Assembly: GCF_000189635.1 (NCBI RefSeq)
Contig: NW_002476186.1
Location: 62,001 to 126,000 of the forward strand
Direction of reading: 5' to 3'
Source: Tetrahymena thermophila SB210
Lineage: Eukaryota > Ciliophora > Oligohymenophorea > Hymenostomatida > Tetrahymenidae
DNA: 64,000 nt
The notes below the pieces were generated by a model. That model was not told the DNA's origin and ran no database searches. It was given only the letters and a program-made list of their open reading frames with translations. Of this stretch, positions 50,401-62,621 are shown piece after piece (the first letter of the stretch is position 1; each line of letters begins with the position of its first letter). The translations under genes and the position numbers were made by a program.

Positions 50401-52681
50401 ATTTAAAATGTCTCCAGAAAAATTAAGAAAATTTTAAAATAGATCTTAAAAGAGCTTAGCAATTTCTTCTTAATGATAAAGACGATGAAAATAGATTCTT
50501 AGAAGGATAATAGTAATTAATTTTGTTTAAATTTAATTTTTCTAAAAAATATAAATGTTAAATTATTTTTTTTATCTTCAGAGATTTTTATGTGTTGAGC
50601 ATTAGAGATGTGTTTTATAAGACATAAGATTAAGAAGCAGTGGATGAATTTTATGCTAATCTTGTTGAAAGTCAATAGTAAAACATAAAGTATTATCTTG
50701 GCTTGGCACTGATTATATGCTTTTTAAAAATATTAAGTCTTATTTTGATTCTTTTAACTGATAGTTATAACTAAAAAATCGTTGGAGCATATATAGGATG
50801 CAGGAGTGCAATCTTAATTTTGATTATCCTTTTCATTATAAAAAATCAATCAATAATTTAATCTGACAGACTGGAATAATTTAGAATAGCTGAAATTATA
50901 ACATTTATATTATTCATTTTAATTTTAACAATTTCAACAAATGAAATTGTTTATTTCTAGAATTATTACTTTTCAATTTAAATACTTGAATAAATAATGT
51001 ACTACATCATATTCGCTAATTTAAATTACTTAAAGCTTATTTTCAAATCTCTTCTTACTGTAGCAACAATCATAACTCTTACTATTAGCTAAATTTTATC
51101 TGGGACCTAAGATTTTAGAAGTTATTTAACAATTTACTACTTCTATATCTACACTTTGATTTTACATGCCTATAAATATTATTTGGTAAAATTATATTAA
51201 CTTTAGAATAAATCTCATTATGTTTTAAAAACAGATATTTTCTCTTCAAGTCTAAAATTATAACACAATGAGAATTTTAGATGCCAAAAAATAGTAGAAA
51301 GATAATTTAGTCAGAAATCTAATACCTAAGCATCTCTTAGATTATTTTAATGTTAAATCTATTGCTTAGTAAACAGATCTATGTGATGTTTTTGAAGAAG
51401 CAACTCTCTTATTTGCAGACATCACAGATTTCACTAAATATTGCTCAATGAGAAATCCTGAGGAGGTAAATTTTAAAATACTTTTTATTCAAGCCAACTA
51501 ACTAAAAAGAATTTTAACATTTATAAAAAGCAAAGAAATTTAAATAATATCAAATATTGAGAAGGATTTTTATCTTTTCTTATTTGAAAAAAATATTTCG
51601 CTTTATTTTCAAAAAAAAAAACTTAAATAAAAATCTTATTTTCCTGTTTTTTAAAATTAATTTTAATATTTATTTTTACTAAATTAAAAAGAAATTTTCT
51701 CAAAATTGATAATTTTTTTTTATTTTTTGCCTTTTTCAAATAAATAATAAAACTAATAATCTATAATTTGTAGATATGAGACTTATAGAAACATTTTAAA
51801 ATTAATAATATACTAAAATATGAAAAAAAATAAATATATTTATTAACTATAAAGGTAGTAAACATGCTTTCGAATTTGTTTTTAAAGTTTGATATGAAAT
51901 GTTAAGAATTGAAATGCTTCAAAGTTTATACAATAGGTGATTGCTATGTAGTTTTAGGAGTGGATAATGCAAAAGAAGTAATTTATTTTTTTAGGAACAA
52001 TTAAAATTATTGTTATATAAAAATAAACAGAGAAATCCTGCTAAAGAGGCAAATAATGTTGTTTAAATGGGTTTAAACATGCTAGAAATAATTAAATAAG
52101 TTAGATCAGAAGTAAATTTTGAAACACTCAACATGAGAATAGGCATTCATACTGTAAGATATTAATATTTAACATTTACAACGTCTAAATTTTGTTTGTT
52201 AACTTAGGGATAAATTATTGGTGGTATCACTGGAAGTGATATTGTTAGATATGATATTTATGGAACAGATGTTATGTTATCAAATAAGATGGAGTCTAAT
52301 GGTGAACCAGGTAAAATTATGGTAAGCCAAACAACTAAAGATTTGTTAGAGAGTGCGTATGGTTCATACTATTAATTTTAGCAAGGAAAAGAAGTACATG
52401 ATATTTAAGGATATTTTATATAAAGAAGAAGTGAATCTGAAAGTAATTTGTTAGCTAACTAATATGAATAACACCAATATTATGAAGGGGATTATCCTGT
52501 GTTCATATAAGATGACCATTTAGATGAGTTATAAGAAAGCGATAATGGGAGTAAAAGTAGTAAAGAAGTACATATTAATTAATTTGGAGACGAGATTATT
52601 GGAGATTATGAAAATCAAAACAACAACTAAAATGAGTAATCAAATGAAATAAATGAATAAGATATTCAGAATGGTGAGTGA
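41434..52681 (+). CDS. P4-ATPase-like/guanylyl cyclase fusion, copy 2 (roughly 3100-3300 aa)
   Basis: ATG 41434, TGA 52679-52681. Early introns are 41521-41599 and 41783-41886; others include 43620-43739 and a 389 bp one at 51466-51854. Order: helices 1-2, where NLFPRCLLQYM resembles the P4 N-terminal NLFEQF region (41887-42280); actuator domain with APADLVLLD (42540-42660); IPRGSKLTYTDWVYGMVVYVG and helices 3-4 (42990-43400); degenerate P motif (43499-43519); a disordered insert (43740-45200); N/P-domain remnant (45200-46650); helices 5-10 and the C1 membrane block (46700-48340); C1 (48350-49260); linker (49260-50520); six-helix block (50640-51230); C2 (51240-52400); acidic tail. C1 carries IFCDI and KIETVGKTYMA; C2 carries LFADITDF, YTIGDCYVV and YDIYGTDVMLSNKME. 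It lacks the very large inserts of copy 1. Confidence 0.92.
42628..42639 (+). other. Degenerate DGET loop in cyclase copy 2
   Basis: The actuator loop reads NGDT within SQMNGDTNIKTK, where P4-ATPases have DGETNLK. The flanks align well; the key Glu is Asp and the first Asp is Asn. Confidence 0.85.
43499..43519 (+). other. Degenerate DKTGTLT site in cyclase copy 2
   Basis: MSHVFLHKNTSIS occupies the place of the phosphorylation motif. The Asp is His and the second Thr-Gly pair is lost. Confidence 0.8.
43640..43697 (+). repeat. Perfect 29-bp tandem duplication in an intron
   Basis: Two adjacent identical 29-base copies (43640-43668, 43669-43697) lie inside the 120 bp intron 43620-43739 of cyclase copy 2. 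Their identity suggests a recent slippage event or an assembly artefact. Confidence 0.9.
48526..48645 (+). other. Catalytic residues of cyclase domain C1, copy 2
   Basis: IFCDI (Asp codon 48526-48528) and the guanine-selecting Glu of KIETVG (48643-48645) are both visible. The second purine-contact position is Ser (FSLIGDTVN), where receptor guanylyl cyclases have Cys and adenylyl cyclases Asp. Asn and Arg of NTTSR, which support the transition state, follow in the next exon. Confidence 0.85.
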
Positions 52682-53044
52682 TTAGAGCAATTCTAAATCA
52701 CTAAATTAACTAGTTAGCTAGATAGCTAAATAGATAGATAGATCTCTAATAATTATTTTATTTTTCTTTGTAAATAGTTTTTTCAAATTTTCAATTATTT
52801 CAATTCTATTATGAATATATACATACATATATATTCTTTATCAATAGTTTAAAGCATTATAAATAATAAAGAATATATACATACATACACCAGATTATAT
52901 TTTCTATTTAAATTAATTATATAAAATAAAATGTTTAATGAATTAAATTTATAAAAATAGACAAAATACATTCATTAATATGTATAAATAAGTTAATTAC
53001 TTGTTATCTAAATAATTTTATCATTGTTAATTTTTTGATATTCA
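52682..53044. other. Convergent spacer: GATA-like run and hairpin
   Basis: This 363 bp region lies between the cyclase copy 2 and GST 3' ends. It contains a TAGA/TAGC short tandem run at about 52711-52743, followed by a strong inverted repeat (listed separately). No coding frame. Confidence 0.65.
52828..52879. repeat. 14-bp perfect inverted repeat between convergent genes
   Basis: TATATATTCTTTAT (52828-52841) and its exact complement at 52866-52879 flank a 24-base loop. A 16-base direct repeat, GAATATATACATACAT, also occurs at 52813 and 52871. It could form a 3'-end RNA hairpin for either convergent transcript. Confidence 0.75.
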
Positions 53045-53719
53045 TCAAATAGGAGAAGGATCTCCATAAAATAAAAAATCTTTGTGAAATCTTTCAGAAG
53101 AAAGATAGGCTTTAATCTAAGGAATATTTTCAATATTTTTTATGTATTATACTAGATATGTATGAGATTGTAAATACTCCTTTTTTATTTTTTCTAATGT
53201 CTTCAATGACTCATAAAGAACAAAATCTAGATAAGAAATGTTGCTTCCTAATAAATATTTATAATTTTAAAGATAAGTGTTTAACCTTAAGAGAATTGGT
53301 TAAAGTCTTTTTTAGAGGAAGAGCTGATCTGCTTCAGCAAAATCATTGTGATAAGCATATCTGCTTAAATAAAGCTTAACATCTTCAGTTACTCCTCTCA
53401 TTTTACTAAGTAAAACTAAATCTTTGCCTAGTAATTGCTCTCCTCCAAAATTTTAACAAATAAAAATGCTAATACTATCGCTCTCAACATAAATTGATTA
53501 ACTTTATGTCTCCTTACTTTCAATCTAAACATATGGCAGATTTATAAATAATTCTTAGGAGTTTCTTTTGAAATTGAACCATTTTTCCCTATCACTCAAA
53601 GGGTATATTTCATCTTCATATTCTAGCTTTAAGTAATTTAGAAGTAATCTAATAGGCTCACCTCTTCCTCTAACGTCCCAATACCCTAATTTTATTTTAC
53701 TCTACTGTTGTTACTGCAT
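53045..53719 (-). CDS. Glutathione S-transferase, mu-like, 224 aa
   Basis: Single exon, ATG 53719 to TGA 53047-53045, exactly 225 codons. After a short Gln run the thioredoxin-like domain begins with LGYWDVRGRGEPIRLLLNY, closely like mu-class GSTs; the Tyr of GYWD is the expected catalytic residue. NLPYV supplies the cis-proline, and TQSQSI matches the mu TQSxxI glutathione-contact motif. The all-helical C-terminal half includes the N-capping-type stretch LGSNISYLDFVLYE, and the length fits the family (about 218). Role: cytosolic conjugation of glutathione to electrophiles in detoxification. Ciliates commonly carry many mu-like GST paralogues. Divergent from the pseudokinase gene; convergent with cyclase copy 2. 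Confidence 0.93.
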
Positions 53720-54321
53720 TATGTCTTATATATTTTGATTTAATTATCTAAATAAAAAATAAATTATTATTATAAATTTATTGACCAAAAAGATACAATT
53801 GGAATTACTAATTTTCCAAGTTTATTTTATAATAAGCATAAAATATTTAAGCAAAAAGGAAAAAAAATATTTAACTTAATATTATAAAACTTATTTTAAA
53901 AATAATTTAAATACAGTGAACAAATATAAAATTATATCTTATTTATGTAATTTTATCAATTTAATTTATATAATTTAGTAATGAAGTAGAATGAACGTAT
54001 AAAATTTTGGTCAATCTATTATTGATTATAGATTAATATCATAAATAAAATAAATCCGTTAATTAATGAATCACAAGCAATTTTAATTTGTAATAAATTA
54101 TCAGGATATTAAATTTATAAATTATTTATTGATGCTCTCTTTTTTATTTATTTTTACAGATACTATTTTTGTTTTCTGATGACAACAAAAGTATAAACTA
54201 ATTTATTTCACGCCTAACAGAAATATAAATAAATAATTAATATTAATTTAATTAAGATTAAAGTAAGTAGGACTTTTAAGTTATAGATAAAAGAGCAAAA
54301 ATAGAAGTAGAAGATTAGAGA
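53720..54321. other. Divergent spacer between GST and pseudokinase genes
   Basis: About 600 bp of AT-rich sequence that presumably carries both promoters. No recognisable motif or coding-like frame. Confidence 0.55.
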
Positions 54322-57300
54322 ATGGCAAAGTATTTTGAGAACTGGAACTCTGATTTTATTTAACAATTTAGTAGCAATTATACGTATTTGTATGAAGACA
54401 ATTCTGAAAGGCTCGGCAAATTTAAAGTTTATTAAACTTTAAAAAAAAATTCAGAATATAGCCTAGTAGCATTAAAGGAAGTAGAAATTCATTAAGTAGA
54501 AGAGAAATTAAAGCAATAAGGTCATTATATGCATCAAGCAGTTGATGAATATGTAGATGATTTTATGAAAGCAATAAAAAAGATTTTTGAAAACTAAATG
54601 AACTTTCATTAAAGCATCTTGCAAATGATTGCTTATGAATGCTAAGTTTTAGAAATTGGCTCTATTTAAAAACTTTAGAACATAAAATTTTATTATGAAT
54701 ATTTTCCTAACAATCTTTTATAGGAAGCTAAAAGAAAGTACTGCTTTAATAATATTGGGTTCCATGAGACAGAAATTTGGCAAATCCTTTACAATATTTC
54801 TTCTTTAATGTCCCATTTAGAAGGTTAAAATAGATGGATTGGAAATTTAATTCCTGAAAACATTTACTATGCTCACACTAATGGTGAAGTTAAAATTTTG
54901 CCTTATAAGATGAGTTTACTAGATGACATACAAAAGACTTTTACATTTGTAAAAACAAACATACAGTCACCAATGAATAAGAATTTTAATCATTTATAAA
55001 AAAATACCCTATGTAATTTCGACATCACAAAGCACTTCAAAGTATATTCTTAATTCAATATTCTAAAAAAGCTAATTTTTTTAATTTATATTTAAAACAA
55101 ATATAAGTTTGAAGTTTTACTTCTTTAATTCAATCAAAATACTAAATCTCAAAAACTCATAATTAAAAAATTAAATTGAAGTTGGTTTTTAGCCTAATTT
55201 ATCTTATTTTCTTGCATCATATTATAAAACATTTTACAATAATATTTAATAATTAAAAGTTTTAAATTTAAATTTATTTTTAAGGATGGATTTTATAAAC
55301 ATCTTCAAAAAAATAAAAAAATATATTTTGTAGATTTTAAATATTTTATCTTTGAAAATAAATGATGGTGTTTATTAAGCTTTTTTGAGAATTTTTCTTT
55401 TTCATTAAACACTTTCCTTAATTAAAATTATTTGAATTAGAGCTTTTACAGTAATTCTATTCTTTTAACAATTAAAAAAAATATTTGTTTTAAATAACCT
55501 CAAAATTAAAAAAATACTTTTGAAAATTAAAATAGGTTTCAAATAAGATTATAAAATTAATGAAAAATATTATGAATTTATGATTAAGTTATTTAAAAAT
55601 AAATTTACAACTCTTATTTAATTATTGGTATTTAAAAAACTTATTAAATATTTGGTAAACATTATTTTTATTAAAATAGTCTGATATATTATCTTTAGGA
55701 ATTAGTATACTAAGAATAATGATTTGCAATGAATTATTTTCTTTTGAAGTGTAAGAGTAGCTTAAAAAGGGATGCATCGACTAATTAACTTTATAAGAGC
55801 TTGTTAAAAGGTGCTAATAGAAATATAATGGATTTATTATTAAAATTTTAATAGCTATGACAGATGAAAATGAATACATAAGGCCTACTGGAACTTAGTT
55901 ATTTAAATTTTTATCAAATTATTCTTAGCAGATAAAATAAGGTCTGTTTAATGGTTCTTAAATATAAGATTTCACTTTGTTTGAAGATGTAAGCAATTTT
56001 TACGATTTTAAAAAATCTCCTAGCCTTTATGCATCACAAAAGTACTCTTCTATCATAAGAAAAAATTCAATTTCATAAGACGAATAAGGTTAAGAAGATG
56101 AAAACATCAAAATGCAAAAAATTTTGGATAGTGTCAAGAAAATAATTAGTAAAAAGGCAGTTACTGATAATATTTATAATTCTGATAAAGCATAAGATGT
56201 TAGTAAATTTTAAAGCGAATCAAAGAGTAAGACATAGAATTAAACATACGAAAGTTTTACTGAGATTACAGATAAGTAAAGTGTATCTGAATTTTAGCAA
56301 ATTTAAACAGACAATTAGATATAATCTAACATATCATTGGTTCCAACTTTTACAAATGTGAATAAATAAATAGAAATTTAAAAAAGCAACCAAAATTCAG
56401 TTAAGAGTCAAGTAGATATATCTTTGCCCAATTAAAAAAAATAATATAAAAAGTAATTATTAAATGAAAAACCAGTTATTGTTAATCAAGTTTTAGAATA
56501 AGAGAATCATTTCCAAAATAATTATTTGAATGTATAAAATGGTAGTTTTTTGTCTCATTTAAATTTACATAGTTAGAATCAAACAAATAATTATTTTAAC
56601 ACTCCATCGAAGCAAATTGACGAATCTTAAATATTGATCAGTTAAAATCAATAAAATAAAAATAAGAGTTTTTAACTATTAGTAGATAGAAATGTTTAAA
56701 CTGAAGATTAATATTAAGCTACATAAAATCTATCCCAATTACATCAAAAATAATTAGAAACTATCAAGTTAGCTTACTAGGAGCTCTAAAAGTTAACAAA
56801 GGATATTAACTCATTGAATGAGTAACGGAATAATCTCTTAGATTAAAATAAAAGGTTGATGGATATTAATGACAAGCTAATTATACAAAATAAAGAGTTA
56901 GCCATGGCATCACTTTCTAATAACCAAAAGCTTAAAGAGGGTTCAAAATATGTTTAAGAAAACTAGAAATTTAAAATTGTTTTAAAAGAAAGACAAAATC
57001 ACTTTTAACAAATTGACCTTCGTTAAATAAAATAAACCAGTTTTTCTCAGCCTCCATTACTTTCTTAATAATAATGCTAATAAAAATTATAATCACCAAG
57101 CCAAAGCATGTAATAATCAATTTAAATTTCTAAGACACCATTATTAGCAATTCCTAGAAGGGAATTTGATCTCTCTTAAAGTAGAAGCAATTCAAATTTG
57201 CAAACACCTTCAAACAGAGAAACAAGAGTTAAATCTTTAGACAATTATTCATATCCAGACTAAAATATAAGACTTTCTTAAAATTATAATAAGATCAACT

Positions 57301-59060
57301 AATTTAATTAAGATTTTATAGTTCAAGATGAATAGATAAACAATTGTCACTAGAATATATTTGAATCATAGGTGTCAAGTCCTTAATAAAATAAAAAAAC
57401 TCAGATAAAATCCCCTAAAACTTTTAAAATTACTGAAATATCAAGTAAAAGTATCATTTTAAATGAAGCAAAAACTAATTAACAAAATGGAGTTCATCAT
57501 AGCTCAAATCTATGTTAATATAATTAAGGTGACTAACTACAAGAAGTATCAAAAAATTAATAACTATCAATACATGAAAATAAATAACAAAAAATAGATT
57601 CTTCATTAGTTGAATCATAAAATATTTAAAGATCATCATTAAAGTCTGCATTTTAAGATATTACAAATTAAAATTTAATAAGATCTGAACTTAAAGAAGG
57701 TAAATGCATTAATATATATCAAATAAGAAGTCCTTCAATTAATTCTCATGATTGTTCACCTCAGCTTTCTTATTCCCCGTAAAGCAAAAATATTTCTCAC
57801 TTTTAAATTTAGCAACCAAATTTTAACTAAAATTTAAGTGAAGATTAATTAAAGTTAAATAGCTAAATAAAATATTCATAAATATCTTAAAACTAGTATA
57901 TGGATTCAGGCTAACTATAATTCAGTAATTCTATAAATTAAAAATAAAGCGATGTTTTCATTCCTTAAAATAAATAACCATATAACCAAATTGTGAAAAA
58001 AAAATCTCATGCAGATTTAAGTAATACTAATTAAAGCCATATCCTTAATAGGTAATCAAGAGTTTCCACAGGAGTTTCAAATATAATTAATCTAAATACT
58101 AACAAAAATTTAGATATATTTGATAGGCAAATAAATTTTAATGTTCTACCTCTAAATTAGATATCTAAAAATTTAAATATTTTGACAGAAAGTAGCTAAT
58201 AATAATACTCAAAAGCAAATTATGGATAATAAGATGAAAAAATTCAATTAAAAAAGAGTGCATCATTACCTAAACCTTCCCCTACTCTCAATAGTTCAAG
58301 CTATACTGATTTTAAAATGAGTAATATAAATCTTAAAGCTAGAGAAGAATAATAAAATTAGCATCTAAAAAACAGTAAATGCTTAAATTAGAGTTAGTTG
58401 TTTAATAATTTAACATAATGTCAGTAAGGACTTAACTAGTATAAAGAACAACCAATATAATAGTATTAGTAATAATAATAATAGTATTCTTTGATCCATA
58501 AGAGATAAATTTCGTTAACTGAGCTCTAAAAATAAGGTTAAAGCATTAGTGCAGCATAACCGAGTAAGTAAACAATTGATAGTAAAAATGAATGTCAGCA
58601 TTTGAAATTAAAAACTATTTCAAATTTTAATATTAAACTTCAAAGCTAGGAAATTGATTCAAAAATTGGATAAAAGTGGTAAATTTAGTCTTATAATTTA
58701 GCTAGCTCTCCGATATAATCTTGCTAAAAATAAAATTCAATAAAAAATAGCTTTTTCTAAAATAGTTAATAATAAAATTTTTAGAAATCTGATAAATAAA
58801 ATCTATAATTACAAAATAACTCTGTACTATTACTTTAAAAAGGTTAAAAGCCTCATAATTCTATGATACATTCATAAAGTATTGATAAACTAATTAATTT
58901 TACCGATAATAAAGCTACTGTAATTAGGAGTCCCAGAAGCAGAGCAGCTCAACCTCCTTTTTTGAGTATGGGTGTCATGAAAAAAACTGATAGTAAAATG
59001 AGTGAGGTTCCTTTAAAGACATTTCAAAATAGTTCAAAAAGCTAACTGCTTCCAAAATGA
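54322..59060 (+). CDS. Pseudokinase with long S/N/Q-rich tail, 1366 aa
   Basis: ATG 54322, TGA 59058-59060. One intron at 55042-55679 (638 bp) joins exon 1 (240 codons) to exon 2 (1127 codons) in frame. Residues about 30-330 follow a protein-kinase plan. The N-lobe keeps the ATP lysine (VALKEV). At the catalytic loop WIGNLIPENIYYA stands where HRDLKPENI belongs, so the catalytic Asp is absent. The DFG site reads ILPYK. After the intron SDILSLGISILRIM matches the SDVWSLG helix, and IRPTGTQLFKFL matches the C-lobe end. It is therefore probably catalytically dead and a scaffold. A coiled coil sits near residues 590-650, and the rest is Ser/Asn/Gln-rich with phosphorylation-like SP sites. Partner unknown. 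Confidence 0.82.
55042..55679 (+). other. Unusually long intron (638 bp) within the pseudokinase gene
   Basis: Begins GTATATTC after AAA and ends AAAATAG before TCT GAT. Removal restores KHFK-SDILSLGI in frame. Other introns here are mostly 43-180 bp. I see no structured RNA or extra exon inside, though an unspotted small exon remains possible. Confidence 0.7.
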
Positions 59061-59408
59061 TTAATCTTTTTTTTTAATTATCATCAAAATTTACCTGCCT
59101 GCATTGACGGTTACTTCAATATAAAATATTTTTTTTTTTAAAGTCTATTTTAATTTATGTTTTCTTTCATAAATAAATTTGTAGAAGGAAATGTAAATAT
59201 CAATATTTTTTTAATCTATATTTTGTAAATATTTTAATGGTTGGTGTTTAATTCATTTCATTTCAATTTACTTAATTTGTAAATATTATTGGTGAAAACG
59301 AGCTAGAAAGTTTTTTTAATTGCTTTTAATATCTTTATAATAATTAGTAAAACAAAATTAATTTTAATTATAAATAATAACTCAAATAAATACTTTAGTA
59401 TTGTAATT
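59061..59408. other. Intergenic spacer
   Basis: AT-rich sequence between tandem plus-strand genes with T-runs and no recognisable element. It holds the promoter of the following gene. Confidence 0.55.
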
Positions 59409-62400
59409 ATGAGCTTTATTAATTCTAATCAGCTCTAAACTGCCAAAAAAACAGTAACTTTCAAAAGAAATACTAGGTCGATAAGCTCAACTTAGTTTAA
59501 TTATCCCAAACTTTTGGTTACTAAGGATGAATATTCATAATATATTAATGCATCTAATGTAGATACAAATTAACAATAAAAAGATCAATATAATGATTTA
59601 AATTAATCTCGATTATCCAGCTCTCACAGTAAGTATTATATAGAGGATCAGACAGAAAAAGTAAGCAAGCAATAAGACATAAAAACTATGTAGAAACAAA
59701 TGACAGAAGTTTAAAATCTTTAAGAGTGGATTAACTTAAAAAAATTTGGTTAGAGTAATTTATCTTTCAATCAAATATATAAATTTTCAAAATAGAATCA
59801 AATAGAGAGAATTTAAATAAATTAAATATATTTTAGGAGATAACTATGAAGAGTAGATAGAAAATATCCTCAATTAAAACGAACTTAAGCAAAGGCCTGA
59901 TATTCGTGTTGACATGATTGATGATATTATGAATTCTTAAAACAATCATAAACACAAGGATTAAAATATTTAATTAAGCATTAAAGGTTATAATTTATTT
60001 TAAAAATGAGTATTTAAAGTGAATATTCTTTTTATTAAATGTAGCTAAAAAAAAAAATGAGATAACATCTTCGGTTCTTGCAGATAAAACGTTTTATAAG
60101 TCTAGTGATTATGCTAAATCTTATATAACAAATAAAAATCTTTTAAACTAAATTTTATAAAAGAAAATGAAAGACTACTCTGAATAAGAAGAAAAAACAG
60201 TCATGTAGAATATGCAGAAGGAAACATCATAGGATGATTTTAAAAAAACAAATTTCCAATTAAGTTAAAGTAGCTAAAGATTTTTTAAATAGTTTGTAGA
60301 TAATCAAACTCATTAGGCATTCAAAAATAATGATAGTAGATCTTAAATATATAATCAAACTGTGACATTAAAAAAACTATTAACTTATGACTAAGAACCT
60401 ACATAAGATTAAACATAGAAGATAAATACAAGCTATTCAATGAATTAGCTTCAAAAAATAACTAATTCAAAGGCAGGTGAGTTGATTAATAAGTTTTCAG
60501 GTTTTTAAAATTTTAAAAGAGATATTTGTAAGAGTATCATAGACTATTAAGCTATAAAATAATCTATAATTGCCAGCGGTGACACAAACAAAGATTAAAT
60601 AAAACTTCGTAATGGAAATTCTAGAAGACCATCAAGTTTAAATTCTTAAAAATTAATAACTTTATACCAGCCTGATTACCCCTTAGAAAAATATCAAAAG
60701 AAAAAAAATTCTACCTAAGAAGAGAAAGATCCTTTTCTTAAAAAATAAGAGTAAGAAAAAGAATAGTAGTATGAGGCTCTATAAGAAATATCTAAAATAA
60801 AAAAAAGTGAATATCATCAAATTAAAAAGTAATATTAATAAACCAAAGAAAGGATACAATAGTTAGGTTTATAATAGATTTAAACTGTTTAATAAATTAA
60901 ATAAATCAAGTAAACTATATAAGAGCAATCTTCTAAATTAGAAGAGAACTTAAAGTAGCTATCTCTCAATAAGAGGTAGAATAATAAAAGTAGCAGAGGA
61001 GTAAGGTATTCAAATACTGATCATGATAGAAGCAGAATCAATCAAGTTATTGAAGAAGAAGATGAAGAAGAATAATAATAAAATATGTAGCAGGAATCAA
61101 ATTTGATTACTTTTTCTTAGTTCAATTAAGACTGCCCTCCATCTCCTTTAAAGCATAAAAAGTTTTCAAAAAAACAGGTTTTTAATTATATTTATCTAAA
61201 CTTTTTAAATTATATTAATATAAATAAATAATCAGAAAGACAAGAAGTCTTCTTAATTTGAAACCATCGAAGAAATAATAGAGTAGTCCAAATTAGAATT
61301 AAAAGGACTTGAAAAAAAATAGTAGGAACTAAATATAACAATAGAAAGATTAAAAGAAGAATAGCAGCACAAACAGAAGGAAAAAAAAGACACCCTTTTT
61401 GAACTAAAAAAACTCTATCAAATTTTTATGAAAAACTAAGAAAATTGGAGATATGAGAAGTATATTTTCAACTTTATTATTTTATCAAATTAATTAATTT
61501 CAAATATCTAGAATATTTTGGGTGCAAAGTGAAATGCATGAACTCGGCTAACCTATCACAGAAGAATATTTTCCAACAGCTTTGGAACCTTAGTCATAGG
61601 AGTTTTTAAAACAAGTTTCGATTTTTTTATTAAAAAATTTTGTTAATAATAATTTAATTTTTTAATAGGTATTTTTACTTTAAAAAGAAGATAAAAAGTT
61701 AGATTAGAAATGGTAATAATGGAAAAATGAATACCAAGTTGATCCCACAGTGAACTCAAAGTTGTAGGAAAAATCATTTTTTAACCTATTAGAAAAAGTA
61801 TAATTATTTAAATAATATATATGTTGGTTTATTCTAATAATTATTTAAAGATGAAAAGAAATATTAAACTTGTGAGATAGTCTAATATAGATATAACTGT
61901 TAAAAAAAGAAGTGACAGGCTATAGTGCAAAGAAACATTAAATAAACTGCTTAATCAAGCATCAGATTTAATGAACTAAGATGCAAGTATTGGCAGCAAA
62001 GAGAAAATAATATCAGAGTTTATTGAATAAGAAGAATAATACATTGAACAAAAGCAGGAAATTAAGCTGAAAATAGATTATTTAACAAAATAAGAAGTAA
62101 ATAGGCTCTTTAATAAATATCCTATATCTAATGAATCCTCGCTTAATGAAATTAAAAATGTATTTTACATGATCCTAAATGAATTTTAGGCTAAGAGATT
62201 TTCTAAAAAGTATCAACTCTTAAGAGAAGTATATTATTTTTTAAAAAAATTTTTAATAAAATTAATTTTAATTTTAAAGTCCTCAGCAATTTCAGAATAA
62301 AAGAAAAATAAGCATATAGATTACGATGAGCTTAGAGAAAAAATAAAATCTTCATTAAATAAAAGTGCTCAGCTTAAAGTTGTTACTTCTTCATAGAGAA

Positions 62401-62621
62401 AAAAAAGAGCTATATCTACTAACATTAATAATTTATCTACATAAACAGACTAAGATACTCTTCAAACAAGCAAATAGCTTTCTAAATTTTCTTAAAATAC
62501 CTCTACTAACTTGTAAATTTTAAATTTTAATAAACTAGAAAACACAAGTAACTTGCCTTTAATAAATTTTTATGATTTTTATGGAATGAAAACTCCTCAT
62601 GGAAATTATGTAGTTGTTTGA
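59409..62621 (+). CDS. Coiled-coil, Gln-rich protein of unknown function
   Basis: ATG 59409, TGA 62619-62621, with several introns (for example near 59985-60042, about 61180-61235, about 61462-61520 and 62230-62280). The N-terminal third is Ser/Asn/Gln-rich. A long Glu/Lys/Gln region (about 60700-61430) should form a coiled coil, and an acidic Glu/Asp run lies near 61050. A more ordered, Trp- and Tyr-containing patch follows (WVQSEMHELGQPITEEYFP, about 61520-61590; QKWQQWKNEYQVDP, about 61700-61750). The C-terminal 200 residues are helical and charged, ending in HGNYVVV. I recognise no family. A cytoskeletal or basal-body role is a common fate for such ciliate proteins, but nothing here proves it. 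Confidence 0.75.
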
